Source: Niveispirillum fermenti (GTDB lineage Bacteria; Pseudomonadota; Alphaproteobacteria; Azospirillales; Azospirillaceae). From it: a stretch of 64,000 nt of DNA. Shown here one piece after another: positions 46,814-54,672 of this stretch; positions within the stretch are counted from its first letter, which is position 1, and every line of letters begins with the position of its first letter. The translations under genes were made by a program, and so were the position numbers. The notes under the pieces were generated by a model. That model saw only the letters and a program-made list of their open reading frames with translations, was not told the DNA's origin and did no database searches. The stretch covers positions 14,665-78,664 of the forward strand of contig NZ_JBLTXA010000022.1 of the NCBI RefSeq assembly GCF_048066175.1, given 5' to 3'.

Positions 46814-47314
46814 TCAACGGCCGGCATGCACCATGCACGTGGCCGTGCCATGGGCATAAAGCCGGCCATCATCCTCACCGATCAGCCGGCCTTCGGCCAG
46901 GTACAGGGTGCGGCCGGCATTGATCACCCGGCCTTCCACCCGGACCAGGCCGGCATCGCGCAGGAGGGGGCGCAGGAAATTCACCTTCAGTTCGACGGTG
47001 CCGTATCCCACGGCCGCCGGCAGCAGCGTATGCACTGCGCAGCCCATGGCACTGTCCAGCAAGGTGGCTGCGAAGCCGCCATGGACGGTGCCCAGCGGGT
47101 TCAGCACATGGTCGCCGGGCCGCCCGCGGAACACGACCGCACCTTCGCCGATCTCCTCCTCCGCCAGGTCCATGCCAAGCGTGGCCGCCATGCTGGGCGG
47201 CGGCAGTTCGCCGCGCGCGATGCGGCGGATGATATCGATCCCTGGCAGTGTCGCCAGTAAGGCAGGGTCGATGGGCGTCACATCCCAGTCATAGGTTCGG
47301 CTGCGGCGGCTCAT
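46814..47314 (-). CDS. PaaI-family hotdog thioesterase
   Basis: 166-residue single hotdog-fold acyl-CoA thioesterase. The core block LGTVHGGFAATLLDSAMGCA is the classic PaaI motif with the catalytic-type HGG and aspartate. The second half has YGTVELKVNFLRPLL and GRVINAGRTLYLAEGRLIG. I use the ATG at 47314 because GGAG is nine bases upstream; an ATG at 47329 lacks one. A sequence ACGAACGGTCGT sits at 47336-47347, just upstream, resembling TetR-type operators. Confidence 0.87.
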   Translation of the reverse strand: MSRRSRTYDWDVTPIDPALLATLPGIDIIRRIARGELPPPSMAATLGMDLAEEEIGEGAVVFRGRPGDHVLNPLGTVHGGFAATLLDSAMGCAVHTLLPAAVGYGTVELKVNFLRPLLRDAGLVRVEGRVINAGRTLYLAEGRLIGEDDGRLYAHGTATCMVHAGR

Positions 47315-47335
47315 GCTGGCAGGCTCCATAAAAGA

Positions 47336-47347
47336 ACGAACGGTCGT
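47336..47347. promoter_or_regulatory. Possible TetR-type operator
   Basis: ACGAACGGTCGT (ACGA/TCGT arms) lies 22 bp upstream of the thioesterase start in the divergent gap with the pentapeptide gene. It resembles AACG-type TetR operators; weak evidence. Confidence 0.3.
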
Positions 47348-47473
47348 ATTATGGCCGATTGGCCGCCGGGGTCAACCATTCGCGGGATGCATCGCCGGCC
47401 CGATTGTGGGCGACCCTTCTCTAGCGTAGGGTGTGGAAACAGAAAGAAAAAACCACGAACCGGGTGCCCCGCC

Positions 47474-48958
47474 ATGAAAGATCAAGCCCCGCCGGCCCGC
47501 GACCTGGATTTCCTGCGCAAGGAATTCCAGCTTCATCGCCAATGGCTGGACGGCAAGGGCGGGCGCCGTGCGGAATTGCAGTTCCAGGACCTGTCCGGTC
47601 TGTCGCTGAAGGGCGCCCGCCTGGCGGAAGCCAAGCTGGCCGGCGCCAGCCTGTCCGGCGCCAACCTGGAAGGGGCGGACCTGGCCCGCGCCGACCTGTT
47701 CGGGGCCGACCTGGAAGGGGCTGAACTGACAGGGGCCAACCTGATGGGGGCCGATCTGCGCGGGGCGAACCTGCACCGGGCCACCCTGAACGACGTGATC
47801 CTGCGCGGGGCCGATTTCCGGTCCGGCACGCTGACCGACAATGGTGGCAATACGCGCTGCGACGGGGCCGCCGTGCTGACGGAGGCGCGGCTGGAACGCG
47901 CCATCCTGTGTTCGGCCAAGCTGACGGGCTGTGACCTGACGGGGGCCGACCTGATGGATGCCGATCTGTCGGGCGCCGACCTGTCGAAATGCGTCATGCT
48001 GGGCGTCGATCTGTCGGGCGCCAACCTGTCGGGCGCGCAACTGGCTGGCACCGTGGTGGATGCCGACATGCTGGCGCGCGGCCGGCACCTGCCCGACGGG
48101 GCGGCCACCATGCTGGCCGAACCGCCGCGCCGCCGTATCCCCGCGGCGGAACTGCAGGCCCTGGTCGACGCGCATGAGAAATGGGTGGAAAGCAGCGGTG
48201 CGACGGGCGCGCGGCTGGACCTGGACATGGCGGAACTGGACCCCGCCATGCTGCATGGCCGCAACCTGGCGGGTGCCCGGCTGCGCCGCTGCAGGTTGTC
48301 GGCGGCCGACTGGGCCGACAACCGGCTGGAAATGGCCGACCTTTCCTATAGCGACCTGTCCACCACAGTGCTGGACGGATCGGTCATGGCCGGGGCGACG
48401 CTGCGCCGGGCCAACCTGTCAAACGCGCATCTGGCCGGCGTGCAACTGACGGCACAGCCCATGTCCGGCGGGCGAACCTGGCCCGCCAACCTGGACGGCG
48501 CCAATCTGCGCGGGGCCGACCTGACCAACGCCGTGCTTTCCGGTGCCATCCTGCGCCGGGCCGATCTGGCCGGTGCCATTGTCACGGGCGTGAACATGCG
48601 CGGGGCGGATCTGGCCGGCGCCACCCGCACGGGGGAGGGCGATGCCCGGCAGCGCCGCCGCCTGCGCCGTTTCACCCACCCCGCCCTCGCCGTGGGCAGC
48701 CGCAAGGGCACGGCGCGGTCGCGCAACTGGTCCTTCGGCGGCATCTCGCTGGACGCCGATCCCGGCCTCTACCATGAAGGTGAACTGGTCACGCTTCTGG
48801 TGGGGGCGCCGGGCGGCGGGGACCCGGTTCCGGTCCAGGCCAAAGTCATGGCGCTGGACGGCGGGGCCCGTTCCGTGTCACTGAAGTTCGAGCCGCTGAC
48901 GCCGGAACTGAAATCCTATCTGAACGGGTTGGTGGCGCCGCGCTATCGCCTGGGGTGA
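47474..48958 (+). CDS. Pentapeptide-repeat protein with C-terminal PilZ-like domain
   Basis: 494-residue soluble protein. Two blocks of A(D/N)LXX pentapeptide repeats form right-handed quadrilateral beta-helices: one at residues about 38-190 (LAGASLSGANLEGADLARAD and so on) and one at about 255-385. A helical linker (PRRRIPAAELQALVDAHEKW) separates them. The C-terminal 90 residues (about 405-494: RSRNWSFGGISLDADPGLYH, LVTLLVGAPGGG, SVSLKFEPLTPELKSYL) look like a PilZ domain but lack a clear upstream RxxxR signature. Start at 47474. It precedes the DUF599 gene by 7 bp. Confidence 0.8.
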   Translation: MKDQAPPARDLDFLRKEFQLHRQWLDGKGGRRAELQFQDLSGLSLKGARLAEAKLAGASLSGANLEGADLARADLFGADLEGAELTGANLMGADLRGANLHRATLNDVILRGADFRSGTLTDNGGNTRCDGAAVLTEARLERAILCSAKLTGCDLTGADLMDADLSGADLSKCVMLGVDLSGANLSGAQLAGTVVDADMLARGRHLPDGAATMLAEPPRRRIPAAELQALVDAHEKWVESSGATGARLDLDMAELDPAMLHGRNLAGARLRRCRLSAADWADNRLEMADLSYSDLSTTVLDGSVMAGATLRRANLSNAHLAGVQLTAQPMSGGRTWPANLDGANLRGADLTNAVLSGAILRRADLAGAIVTGVNMRGADLAGATRTGEGDARQRRRLRRFTHPALAVGSRKGTARSRNWSFGGISLDADPGLYHEGELVTLLVGAPGGGDPVPVQAKVMALDGGARSVSLKFEPLTPELKSYLNGLVAPRYRLG

Positions 48959-48965
48959 TCACACC

Positions 48966-49706
48966 ATGCCCTCGCTTTTCACCTCGCTGACGCTGCTGGA
49001 CGGGCTGGCGCTGGCCTGGTTCTGGCTGTTCTGGTGGGGTTATGGCTGGCTGACCGACCGGGCGAAGGCGGCACCCGCCAGCCTGAACCAGCATATGCTG
49101 CGCATCCGCATCCGCTGGATGACCAACATGCTGTTCCGGGACAACCGGGTCATGGACAGCATGCTGATCGGCCACCTGATCCACAGCATTTCCTTCTTCG
49201 CCTCCACCACGGTGCTGGTGCTGGCCGGCCTGCTGGGCGTGCTGGCCGGGTCGGAGAATGCCTATAATGTCGTCATGGATGTCGGCTTCACCCAGCCCAC
49301 GACGCGGGCCGTGTTCGAAGGCAAGCTGCTGTTGCTGCTGGGTATCTTCATCTACAGCTTCTTCAGCTTCACCTGGTCGGTGCGGCAGTTCAACTACACG
49401 ATCGCGCTGATCGGCGGCGCCCCCCTGGAACCGGGGGAAGAGGCGATGATCACGGCCAAGGCTGCCGCCAAGATGATGACGCTGGCCATCACCAGCTTCA
49501 ACCGCGGCCTGCGCGGCTATTATTATGCCTTCGCCAGCCTGGGATGGATGGTCCATCCCTATCTCTTCATGGCGGCCGTGGTGCTTGTCACCTATGTCCT
49601 CTGGCGGCGTCAGTTCAGGTCGGCGGCCTTCGATGCCGTGGCCCGTTATTCCGCCCATGGGCTGAACAGCCGGCCGGGTGGCGGCAGGGGTGGGGCTGCG
49701 ATGTAG
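48966..49706 (+). CDS. DUF599 membrane protein
   Basis: 246-residue integral membrane protein of the DUF599 family with about four transmembrane helices (LLDGLALAWFWLFWWGYGWL, FASTTVLVLAGLLGVLAG, LLLLLGIFIYSFFSFTWSV, YLFMAAVVLVTYVLWRRQF). Conserved cytoplasmic blocks are RIRIRWMTNMLFRDNRVMD and ITSFNRGLRGYYYAFASLGW. Function unknown. Only 7 bp separate it from the pentapeptide/PilZ-like gene, so it is probably co-expressed and may be a membrane partner of that protein. Confidence 0.85.
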   Translation: MPSLFTSLTLLDGLALAWFWLFWWGYGWLTDRAKAAPASLNQHMLRIRIRWMTNMLFRDNRVMDSMLIGHLIHSISFFASTTVLVLAGLLGVLAGSENAYNVVMDVGFTQPTTRAVFEGKLLLLLGIFIYSFFSFTWSVRQFNYTIALIGGAPLEPGEEAMITAKAAAKMMTLAITSFNRGLRGYYYAFASLGWMVHPYLFMAAVVLVTYVLWRRQFRSAAFDAVARYSAHGLNSRPGGGRGGAAM

Positions 49707-49828
49707 GGCGCCGGGGCCGGGGCATCGGCCTGTGCGTCAACTCGTGCCGTGGCGCGTGGCCGATCTCACGGGATGGGGGCGCTGGCGATTGAAGGCCGGC
49801 GAGCGGTTGCGGTCACCGGGAAGCGGTA

Positions 49829-51079
49829 TCAGCGGTAACGCCGCCCCGCCTCGATGGTCAGGCCCAGGCCGACGGCACCGAACTTGTCACCTTCCACGAT
49901 GCGCGCGCCGGGCAGGGCGCCCGTGATGGCGCCGCGCACGGCGGGCAGCAGGGTGGACCCGCCCGTCAGGAACACGGCATCCACCTGATCGGCCTGCAGG
50001 CCGGCCTGGCGCAGGCAATCGGCCGTCATGGCCGACAGCCTCTCCACGGGATCGCTGACGGCGGTGGCCAGGCGGGCGCGTGTCGCCGGCGCCTTCAGCC
50101 CCGCTTCCACGACGGACAGGTCGATGGCATGCGTGTCGGCGTCCGACAGGGCGATCTTGGCTTCCTCCACCTTCATGGCCAGCGCATGGCCCAGATGTTC
50201 CTCCAGCACGGTCAGAAGCCGCCGGATCAGGTGGGGATGCCGTGCCTCCCTGGCCAGCCGCTGCACATCGGCCTGCACGGCGGGACCGTAAAGGAAGTTG
50301 ATCTTGGCCCAGGTCGCCAGATCGACATACAGATGGTTGGGCGTGACCAGCCCTTCACGCAGCAGGGGCGAGCGATAGCCCAGATGCGGCATCACGGCTT
50401 CCAGGCTCAGCAGCCGGTCGAAATCCGTGCCCCCGATGCGCAACCCGTCATTGGCCAGGATGTCGCCGGCCCGGTCGGCCTGGCGGGCGCGCTCCGGCCC
50501 GATGCGCACGATGGAGAAATCCGACGTGCCGCCGCCGATATCGGCTATCAGCGCGATCTGTTCGTCGTTGATCTGCGCTTCATAGGCCAGGGCGGCGGCG
50601 ATCGGTTCGTACTGGAAGCTGACGTCGCGAAAGCCGCTGGCCCGCGCGATGTCGGCCAGGGCGGCTTCGGCCCGGGCATCGGCGGCATCGTCGCCATCCA
50701 CGAAATGCACGGGCCGGCCATGGACGACATGGGTCAGTTCATGCCCGCACTGGCGTTCGCCCTCCTCGCGGATATGGCGGATGACCAGCCCGATCACCTC
50801 GCGGAAGCCGACGCGGCGCCGGCCGAGCAACGTTTCCTCATCGATCAGGCTGGTGCCCAGCACCGACTTGATGGACCGCATCAGCCGTCCGTCGCCACCC
50901 GCCACATAGGCGGCGATGGCGGCCCGGCCGAAACAGGGCCGGTGCGCCTCGAAATCGAAAAAGATGGCGCTGGGCAGCGTCGCCTGGCCGCCTTCCAGGG
51001 CCAGCATGCGCGGCCCCCGCCCATCCGCGACGCCCAAGGTGGAGTTGGAGGTGCCGAAATCCAGACCGCACGCCGCCAT
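49829..51079 (-). CDS. Hsp70-family protein (YegD-like)
   Basis: 416-residue member of the Hsp70/actin ATPase superfamily that lacks the substrate-binding domain of DnaK. Phosphate 1 motif is CGLDFGTSNSTLGVADG; phosphate 2 is LIADIGGGTSDFSIVRIG; the adenosine motif is FLTGGSTLLPAVRGAI. Such short Hsp70s (E. coli YegD) are of uncertain function, perhaps chaperone-like. I start at the ATG at 51079; the frame continues upstream but without conserved sequence. It diverges from the HTH gene. Confidence 0.88.
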   Translation of the reverse strand: MAACGLDFGTSNSTLGVADGRGPRMLALEGGQATLPSAIFFDFEAHRPCFGRAAIAAYVAGGDGRLMRSIKSVLGTSLIDEETLLGRRRVGFREVIGLVIRHIREEGERQCGHELTHVVHGRPVHFVDGDDAADARAEAALADIARASGFRDVSFQYEPIAAALAYEAQINDEQIALIADIGGGTSDFSIVRIGPERARQADRAGDILANDGLRIGGTDFDRLLSLEAVMPHLGYRSPLLREGLVTPNHLYVDLATWAKINFLYGPAVQADVQRLAREARHPHLIRRLLTVLEEHLGHALAMKVEEAKIALSDADTHAIDLSVVEAGLKAPATRARLATAVSDPVERLSAMTADCLRQAGLQADQVDAVFLTGGSTLLPAVRGAITGALPGARIVEGDKFGAVGLGLTIEAGRRYR

Positions 51080-51258
51080 GACCCATCCCCGTTGCCGGCA
51101 AAAAGGGTGGGTTTGTAAGGGACGGGAAGGGGTCCGGTCAAGGCGCTGGGTTGTTGTGCCGGCCGTACCCATCCCGCCGCCGGTGCTTGCGGCCGTTTCC
51201 GATCGCTGCATTCCCCGCTATGCTGCCAGCCGGTTCAACATTCCCCGCCTGTGCGCCG

Positions 51259-51633
51259 ATGACCCCCTTTGGTGACCGTGTCCGCCTGCTGCGCGCCCGC
51301 AAGGGCGTCAGTCTGAAGCAGATGGCCGATGAGCTGGAAATCTCCTCCGCCTATCTCTCGGCGCTGGAACATGGGCACAAGGGCCTGCCCTCGCCCATGC
51401 TGCTGCGTCAGATCTGCACCTATTTCGGCCTGATCTGGGACGAGGCGGAGGAGATGGAGCGGCTGGCAGCCCTGAGCGACCCGCGCGTGACGGTGGCCAC
51501 GGGCGGGCTGTCGCCCGACCATACGCTGGTCGCCAACCTGCTGGCCCGCCGCATCGCCGACCTGTCGGCAGACCAGCTTTCCGCCCTTCTGGCCCTGCTG
51601 GGTGGCCGGATGACCCATTCCGACGGTGTATAA
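51259..51633 (+). CDS. XRE-family helix-turn-helix regulator
   Basis: 124-residue protein with an N-terminal lambda-repressor-type HTH: FGDRVRLLRARKGVSLKQMA then DELEISSAYLSALEHGHKG (residues about 4-42). The rest, LRQICTYFGLIWDEAEEMER and LLARRIADLSADQLSALLAL, is a helical oligomerisation segment common in alphaproteobacterial XRE proteins. Target unknown. Start at the ATG at 51259. Its stop codon lies within an inverted repeat (51629-51653) that separates it from fur/mur. Confidence 0.85.
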   Translation: MTPFGDRVRLLRARKGVSLKQMADELEISSAYLSALEHGHKGLPSPMLLRQICTYFGLIWDEAEEMERLAALSDPRVTVATGGLSPDHTLVANLLARRIADLSADQLSALLALLGGRMTHSDGV

Positions 51634-51653
51634 TCCCGGTGCATGGGATTATA
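51629..51653. promoter_or_regulatory. Inverted repeat at HTH gene stop
   Basis: TATAATCCC and GGGATTATA flank a 7-bp spacer. The left arm contains the stop codon of the XRE gene. No T-run, so an operator or promoter-linked site for fur/mur is as likely as a terminator. Confidence 0.4.
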
Positions 51654-51697
51654 ATGGCAAATCCTCTCGCCCTGGCCGGCGGGATCGTCCATATGTG

Positions 51698-51714
51698 GGC
51701 AAATGATTTTTGCC
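51698..51714. promoter_or_regulatory. Possible Fur/Mur box
   Basis: GGCAAA-TGATT-TTTGCC, a 6-5-6 inverted repeat, lies 26 bp upstream of the fur/mur ATG. GCAAAT...TTTGC palindromes of this type occur at Fur- and Mur-regulated promoters in alphaproteobacteria; autoregulation is inferred. Confidence 0.45.
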
Positions 51715-51739
51715 GTAGACCGGATCGGAGACGACGGAC

Positions 51740-52198
51740 ATGCCATCCCGCCTCGAACAGCTTTGTGTCCAGAAGGGTCTGAAAATGACCGAACAGCGGC
51801 GCGTGATCAGCCGTGTGCTGTCGGACAGCCAGGATCATCCCGACGTGGAACAGGTGTATCGACGGGCCGTGGAGATCGACCCTCACATCTCCATCGCCAC
51901 CGTCTATCGCACCATGCGGCTGTTCGAGGAAGCCAACGTCATCGAGCGGCTGGATTTCGGTGACGGCCGCGCCCGGTACGAGGAGGCGCGCGATGAGCAC
52001 CATCATCACCTGATCGATGTGCAGACGGGCAATGTCGTCGAATTCTCCAGCGAGGAACTGGAACTCATCAAGGAGAAGATCGCCGACGAGCTGGGCTATC
52101 GCCTGATCGGCCACCGGCTGGAGCTGTACGGTGTGCGCAAGGACCGTCCCATCGTGGAGCGGACCTATGTGCCGGGCAGCCATGGTTCCAAGGTCTGA
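51740..52198 (+). CDS. fur: Fur-family metalloregulator (Fur/Mur)
   Basis: 152-residue ferric- or manganese-uptake regulator. The winged-helix domain is TEQRRVISRVLSDSQDHPDV through ISIATVYRTMRLFEEANVIE; the metal-sensing and dimer segment RYEEARDEHHHHLIDVQTGN has the HHHH-containing block found in the alphaproteobacterial Fur/Mur clade, many of which respond to Mn. I cannot decide Fe versus Mn from sequence. It follows the XRE gene and its own upstream repeats, which suggests autoregulation. Confidence 0.9.
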   Translation: MPSRLEQLCVQKGLKMTEQRRVISRVLSDSQDHPDVEQVYRRAVEIDPHISIATVYRTMRLFEEANVIERLDFGDGRARYEEARDEHHHHLIDVQTGNVVEFSSEELELIKEKIADELGYRLIGHRLELYGVRKDRPIVERTYVPGSHGSKV

Positions 52199-52204
52199 TC
52201 CGCC

Positions 52205-52447
52205 GTGACCCGCATCCCGAAGGAATTCCTGGGTCCCCCGTGCGCTGACCATCCCGCGGCCGGCAGCGGCGATTGCTGCCGCTCGGCCGTGACGCGCGCC
52301 TATCGGGAGATGCGCTCACGCGGCGTGCCCGACAGCCATTGCATGGATGCCGCCGTCGCCGTCTATCAATGGCACCATCCGGAGGCGATGGCGCCATCCG
52401 CCGCCGATATCGTCGGCATGTGGGTCACGGGGGCTGCCCGGCATTGA
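52205..52447 (+). CDS. Small conserved-looking protein
   Basis: 80-residue protein beginning at a GTG seven bases after fur/mur. It has a Cys-Cys pair and further cysteines (GSGDCCRSAVTRAYREMRSR, then GVPDSHCMDAAVAVYQWHHP). The pattern of a short helix with cysteines suggests a small metal-binding or disulfide protein. I do not recognise a family. The tight spacing to fur/mur suggests co-expression; a strong terminator follows it. Confidence 0.6.
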   Translation: MTRIPKEFLGPPCADHPAAGSGDCCRSAVTRAYREMRSRGVPDSHCMDAAVAVYQWHHPEAMAPSAADIVGMWVTGAARH

Positions 52448-52477
52448 CCCCGGTTGCGCTTTGCGGATGAAGGTCGG

Positions 52478-52516
52478 AAAGGCCGGCCGTCACCCCCCTG
52501 TGACGGCCGGCCTTTT
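52478..52516. terminator. Strong bidirectional terminator
   Basis: A 16-bp perfect stem (52478-52493 with 52500-52515) with a 6-nt loop ends in TTTT on the plus strand and AAA at the left for the minus strand. It separates the fur/mur unit from the convergent GST gene. Confidence 0.9.
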
Positions 52517-52549
52517 CACATGATGGTCCGCGCCACGCCCCTGCCCGGC

Positions 52550-53143
52550 TCACGTGCCCGGCATGGGCCGATAGCCGGGCAGGGCCTTCACCCGGTCGAT
52601 CCAGCGCCGGACATGGGCATAGGGGGCCAGGTCGATGCCACCCTCGGGCGCCAGGGCCACATAGGGGAACAGGGCGCATTCCGCGATGGTCGGGCGCCGG
52701 GCGGCCAGCCAGTCATGCGTGGCCAGATGGGCATCCAGCAGGGACAGGATGCGCGCCGCCTTGGCCAGCGTGTCGGCCTTGTCGATGGCATAGCCGAACC
52801 TGTCCACCAGCCGCGCGGCGCAGGGACCGTGCTGAATCTCGTTGGCAGCGGTGGACAGCCATTGCATGACCTCTGCCTGCTGGAAGGGTGCCGACGGCCA
52901 CCAGGCCTCCCCGCCATGGGTGCCTGCCAGATAGACCAGGATGGCCTGGGAATCCCGCAGGATCCGGTCGCCATCCACCAGGACGGGCACCTGTCCCCAG
53001 GGGTTGAGGTCCAGCAGCGGCGGCCTTTTATGCTCGCCGCCCGCGACATCGACGGGCACGATGTCCAGATCGATGCCGGCCAGGGCCGCGAACAGCCGGA
53101 CCTTGTAGCAATTGCCGGACAGTTCCAGATCGTAGAGCCTCAT
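52550..53143 (-). CDS. Glutathione S-transferase family protein
   Basis: 197-residue GST. The N-terminal thioredoxin-like domain (MRLYDLELSGNCYKVRLFAA with LNPWGQVPVLVDGDRILRDS) supplies the G-site SQAI. The all-helical C-terminal domain follows (DKADTLAKAARILSLLDAHL, LAARRPTIAECALFPYVALA). Substrate unknown; possibly acts with the glyoxalase-like protein, whose gene overlaps by 4 bp upstream. Start at the ATG at 53143; a longer open frame would run into that gene. Confidence 0.9.
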   Translation of the reverse strand: MRLYDLELSGNCYKVRLFAALAGIDLDIVPVDVAGGEHKRPPLLDLNPWGQVPVLVDGDRILRDSQAILVYLAGTHGGEAWWPSAPFQQAEVMQWLSTAANEIQHGPCAARLVDRFGYAIDKADTLAKAARILSLLDAHLATHDWLAARRPTIAECALFPYVALAPEGGIDLAPYAHVRRWIDRVKALPGYRPMPGT

Positions 53144-53598
53144 GCCGCGGCTTCCTCCTGCTGGATCAGTTGATTGAATTCCAGAACGTTGCCGTCGGGG
53201 TCGCGGATGAACAGCGCCACGCGGCGCGGACCGATCCGTACCGGACCTTCGGTGATGGCAATGCCCTGCCGGCCCAGCCACACCTGCAGCGCATCCAGAT
53301 CATCGGTGACGAAGGCGGGATGGGTGATGCCGGGCAGCTTGACGGGCTCGTCCAGCAGGACGTTGCGGCCCTCCGGCCGTCGGGCGCCGTTGAAGATCAG
53401 GTTGATGCGGACCCCGTCGGGGCTCAGCATCTCGTTGGCTTCGTGGCTGGTGAAGCTGGCGCTTTGCACGAAGCCCAGGGCCCCATAGAAAGCCAGGGCG
53501 CGCTGCCGGTTGGTGACGCGGATGCCGACATGATCATAGGCCAGGATGCGCGACGGGTTGCCGCCGGGGGCCGGCGGACCGGAAAGGGGCATGTTCAT
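53140..53598 (-). CDS. Glyoxalase/VOC superfamily protein
   Basis: 152-residue VOC metalloenzyme. The paired betaalphabetabetabeta modules are visible: YDHVGIRVTNRQRALAFYGA and HPAFVTDDLDALQVWLGRQG with ALFIRDPDGNVLEFNQL. The metal ligands His and Glu (HVG, EFN) are present. Reaction not assignable (glyoxalase, dioxygenase or fosfomycin-type). Its stop overlaps the GST start by 4 bp, so this is a two-gene operon, perhaps for electrophile detoxification. It diverges from a LysR gene, a usual regulator-target arrangement. Confidence 0.85.
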   Translation of the reverse strand: MNMPLSGPPAPGGNPSRILAYDHVGIRVTNRQRALAFYGALGFVQSASFTSHEANEMLSPDGVRINLIFNGARRPEGRNVLLDEPVKLPGITHPAFVTDDLDALQVWLGRQGIAITEGPVRIGPRRVALFIRDPDGNVLEFNQLIQQEEAAA

Positions 53599-53757
53599 CG
53601 AAAGACCTGCGGTTGGTTCCGGATGTCCCCAATGTGGCGGACCGGGCGCTGGCGACCAATGCCGGCGGGGTGACAGAACCTGTGCGGCTGGCGCAATAAT
53701 ACCAAGGGTCGAAATGTTTCAGCGTTGGTGTCGGCGGCCCCGGACGGGAGGAATGGT

Positions 53758-54654
53758 TTGGACCGGTTGAATGCCATGGCAACCTTCGTGCGCATCGTCG
53801 ATGCCGGCAGCCTGAGTGCGGCGGCCGGGCAGACAGGCCGATCGGTGGCGTCTGTCGTGCGGACCCTGGCGGCGCTGGAAGCGCATCTGGGTACCCGGCT
53901 TTTGAACCGCACGACCCGGCGACTGGCGCTGACCGATGAGGGCGCGGAGTTCCTGGAATGGAGCCGGCGCATCCTGGCCGAGTTCGATGCCGTCGAACAC
54001 CGGTTCGATGCGCGCCGCCAGGGTTCCGGCGGTCTGCTGCGCCTGACGGCGCCGGTGGAACTGGGCCGGCGCCATGTCGCCCCGCTGGTCGCGGCTTTCC
54101 TGCGGCAGCATCCGGCGATGCGCGTCGACCTTTTGCTGCTGGACCGCGTCGTCGACCTGCTGGAGGAAGGGCTGGACCTGGCCATCCGGATCGGGCATCT
54201 GCCCGACAGTTCCATGGTGGCGAAGACGGTGGGCCGCACGCGGCAGGTGGTTTGCGCCAGTCCGGATTTCCTGCAGGGCACCGGACCCGTTGCACACCCG
54301 TCGGATCTGCAGGCGCTGGACTGCATCGCCTTTCTGCCGCAGGACCGGCACTGGCATTTCCAGGTGGGGGACGACAGCGTGGCGGCGGCCATTTCCGCCC
54401 GCGTCGCCACCAATCAGGTCCAGCTGAACTGCGACATGTGCCTGCAGGGCCTGGGCGTCGCCCGGCTGCTGCACTACCAGGCGGCCGATGCGCTGGCCGA
54501 CGGGCGGCTTGTCCGGCTGCTACGGCCGTTCGAGCCGCCGGACATTCCCATCCAGATGGTCTATCCGCATTCCCGGCTGCTGTCGGCCCGCGTGCGCCGC
54601 TTCATCGACTGGGCCGCACCCCGGCTGGAGGCGGCCCTGCCAGACCCGGGCTGA
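53758..54654 (+). CDS. LysR-family transcriptional regulator
   Basis: 298-residue LTTR. The N-terminal wHTH is NAMATFVRIVDAGSLSAAAG with SVASVVRTLAALEAHLGTRL, then NRTTRRLALTDEGAEFLEW; the C-terminal periplasmic-binding-like domain follows (LRLTAPVELGRRHVAPLVAA). I use the TTG at 53758 because GGGAGGA is five bases upstream; the upstream frame has a GTG at 53728. It probably controls the divergent VOC-GST pair (159-bp gap), as is usual for LTTRs; the inducer is unknown. Confidence 0.88.
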   Translation: MDRLNAMATFVRIVDAGSLSAAAGQTGRSVASVVRTLAALEAHLGTRLLNRTTRRLALTDEGAEFLEWSRRILAEFDAVEHRFDARRQGSGGLLRLTAPVELGRRHVAPLVAAFLRQHPAMRVDLLLLDRVVDLLEEGLDLAIRIGHLPDSSMVAKTVGRTRQVVCASPDFLQGTGPVAHPSDLQALDCIAFLPQDRHWHFQVGDDSVAAAISARVATNQVQLNCDMCLQGLGVARLLHYQAADALADGRLVRLLRPFEPPDIPIQMVYPHSRLLSARVRRFIDWAAPRLEAALPDPG

Positions 54655-54672
54655 TCGCGGCCCGCCGGCCGG

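Noticed and set aside
47600..48650. Internal DNA repeats that could suggest a minisatellite
   Set aside because: They are explained by codons for the pentapeptide repeats; the DNA copies are too divergent to be recent tandem duplications.
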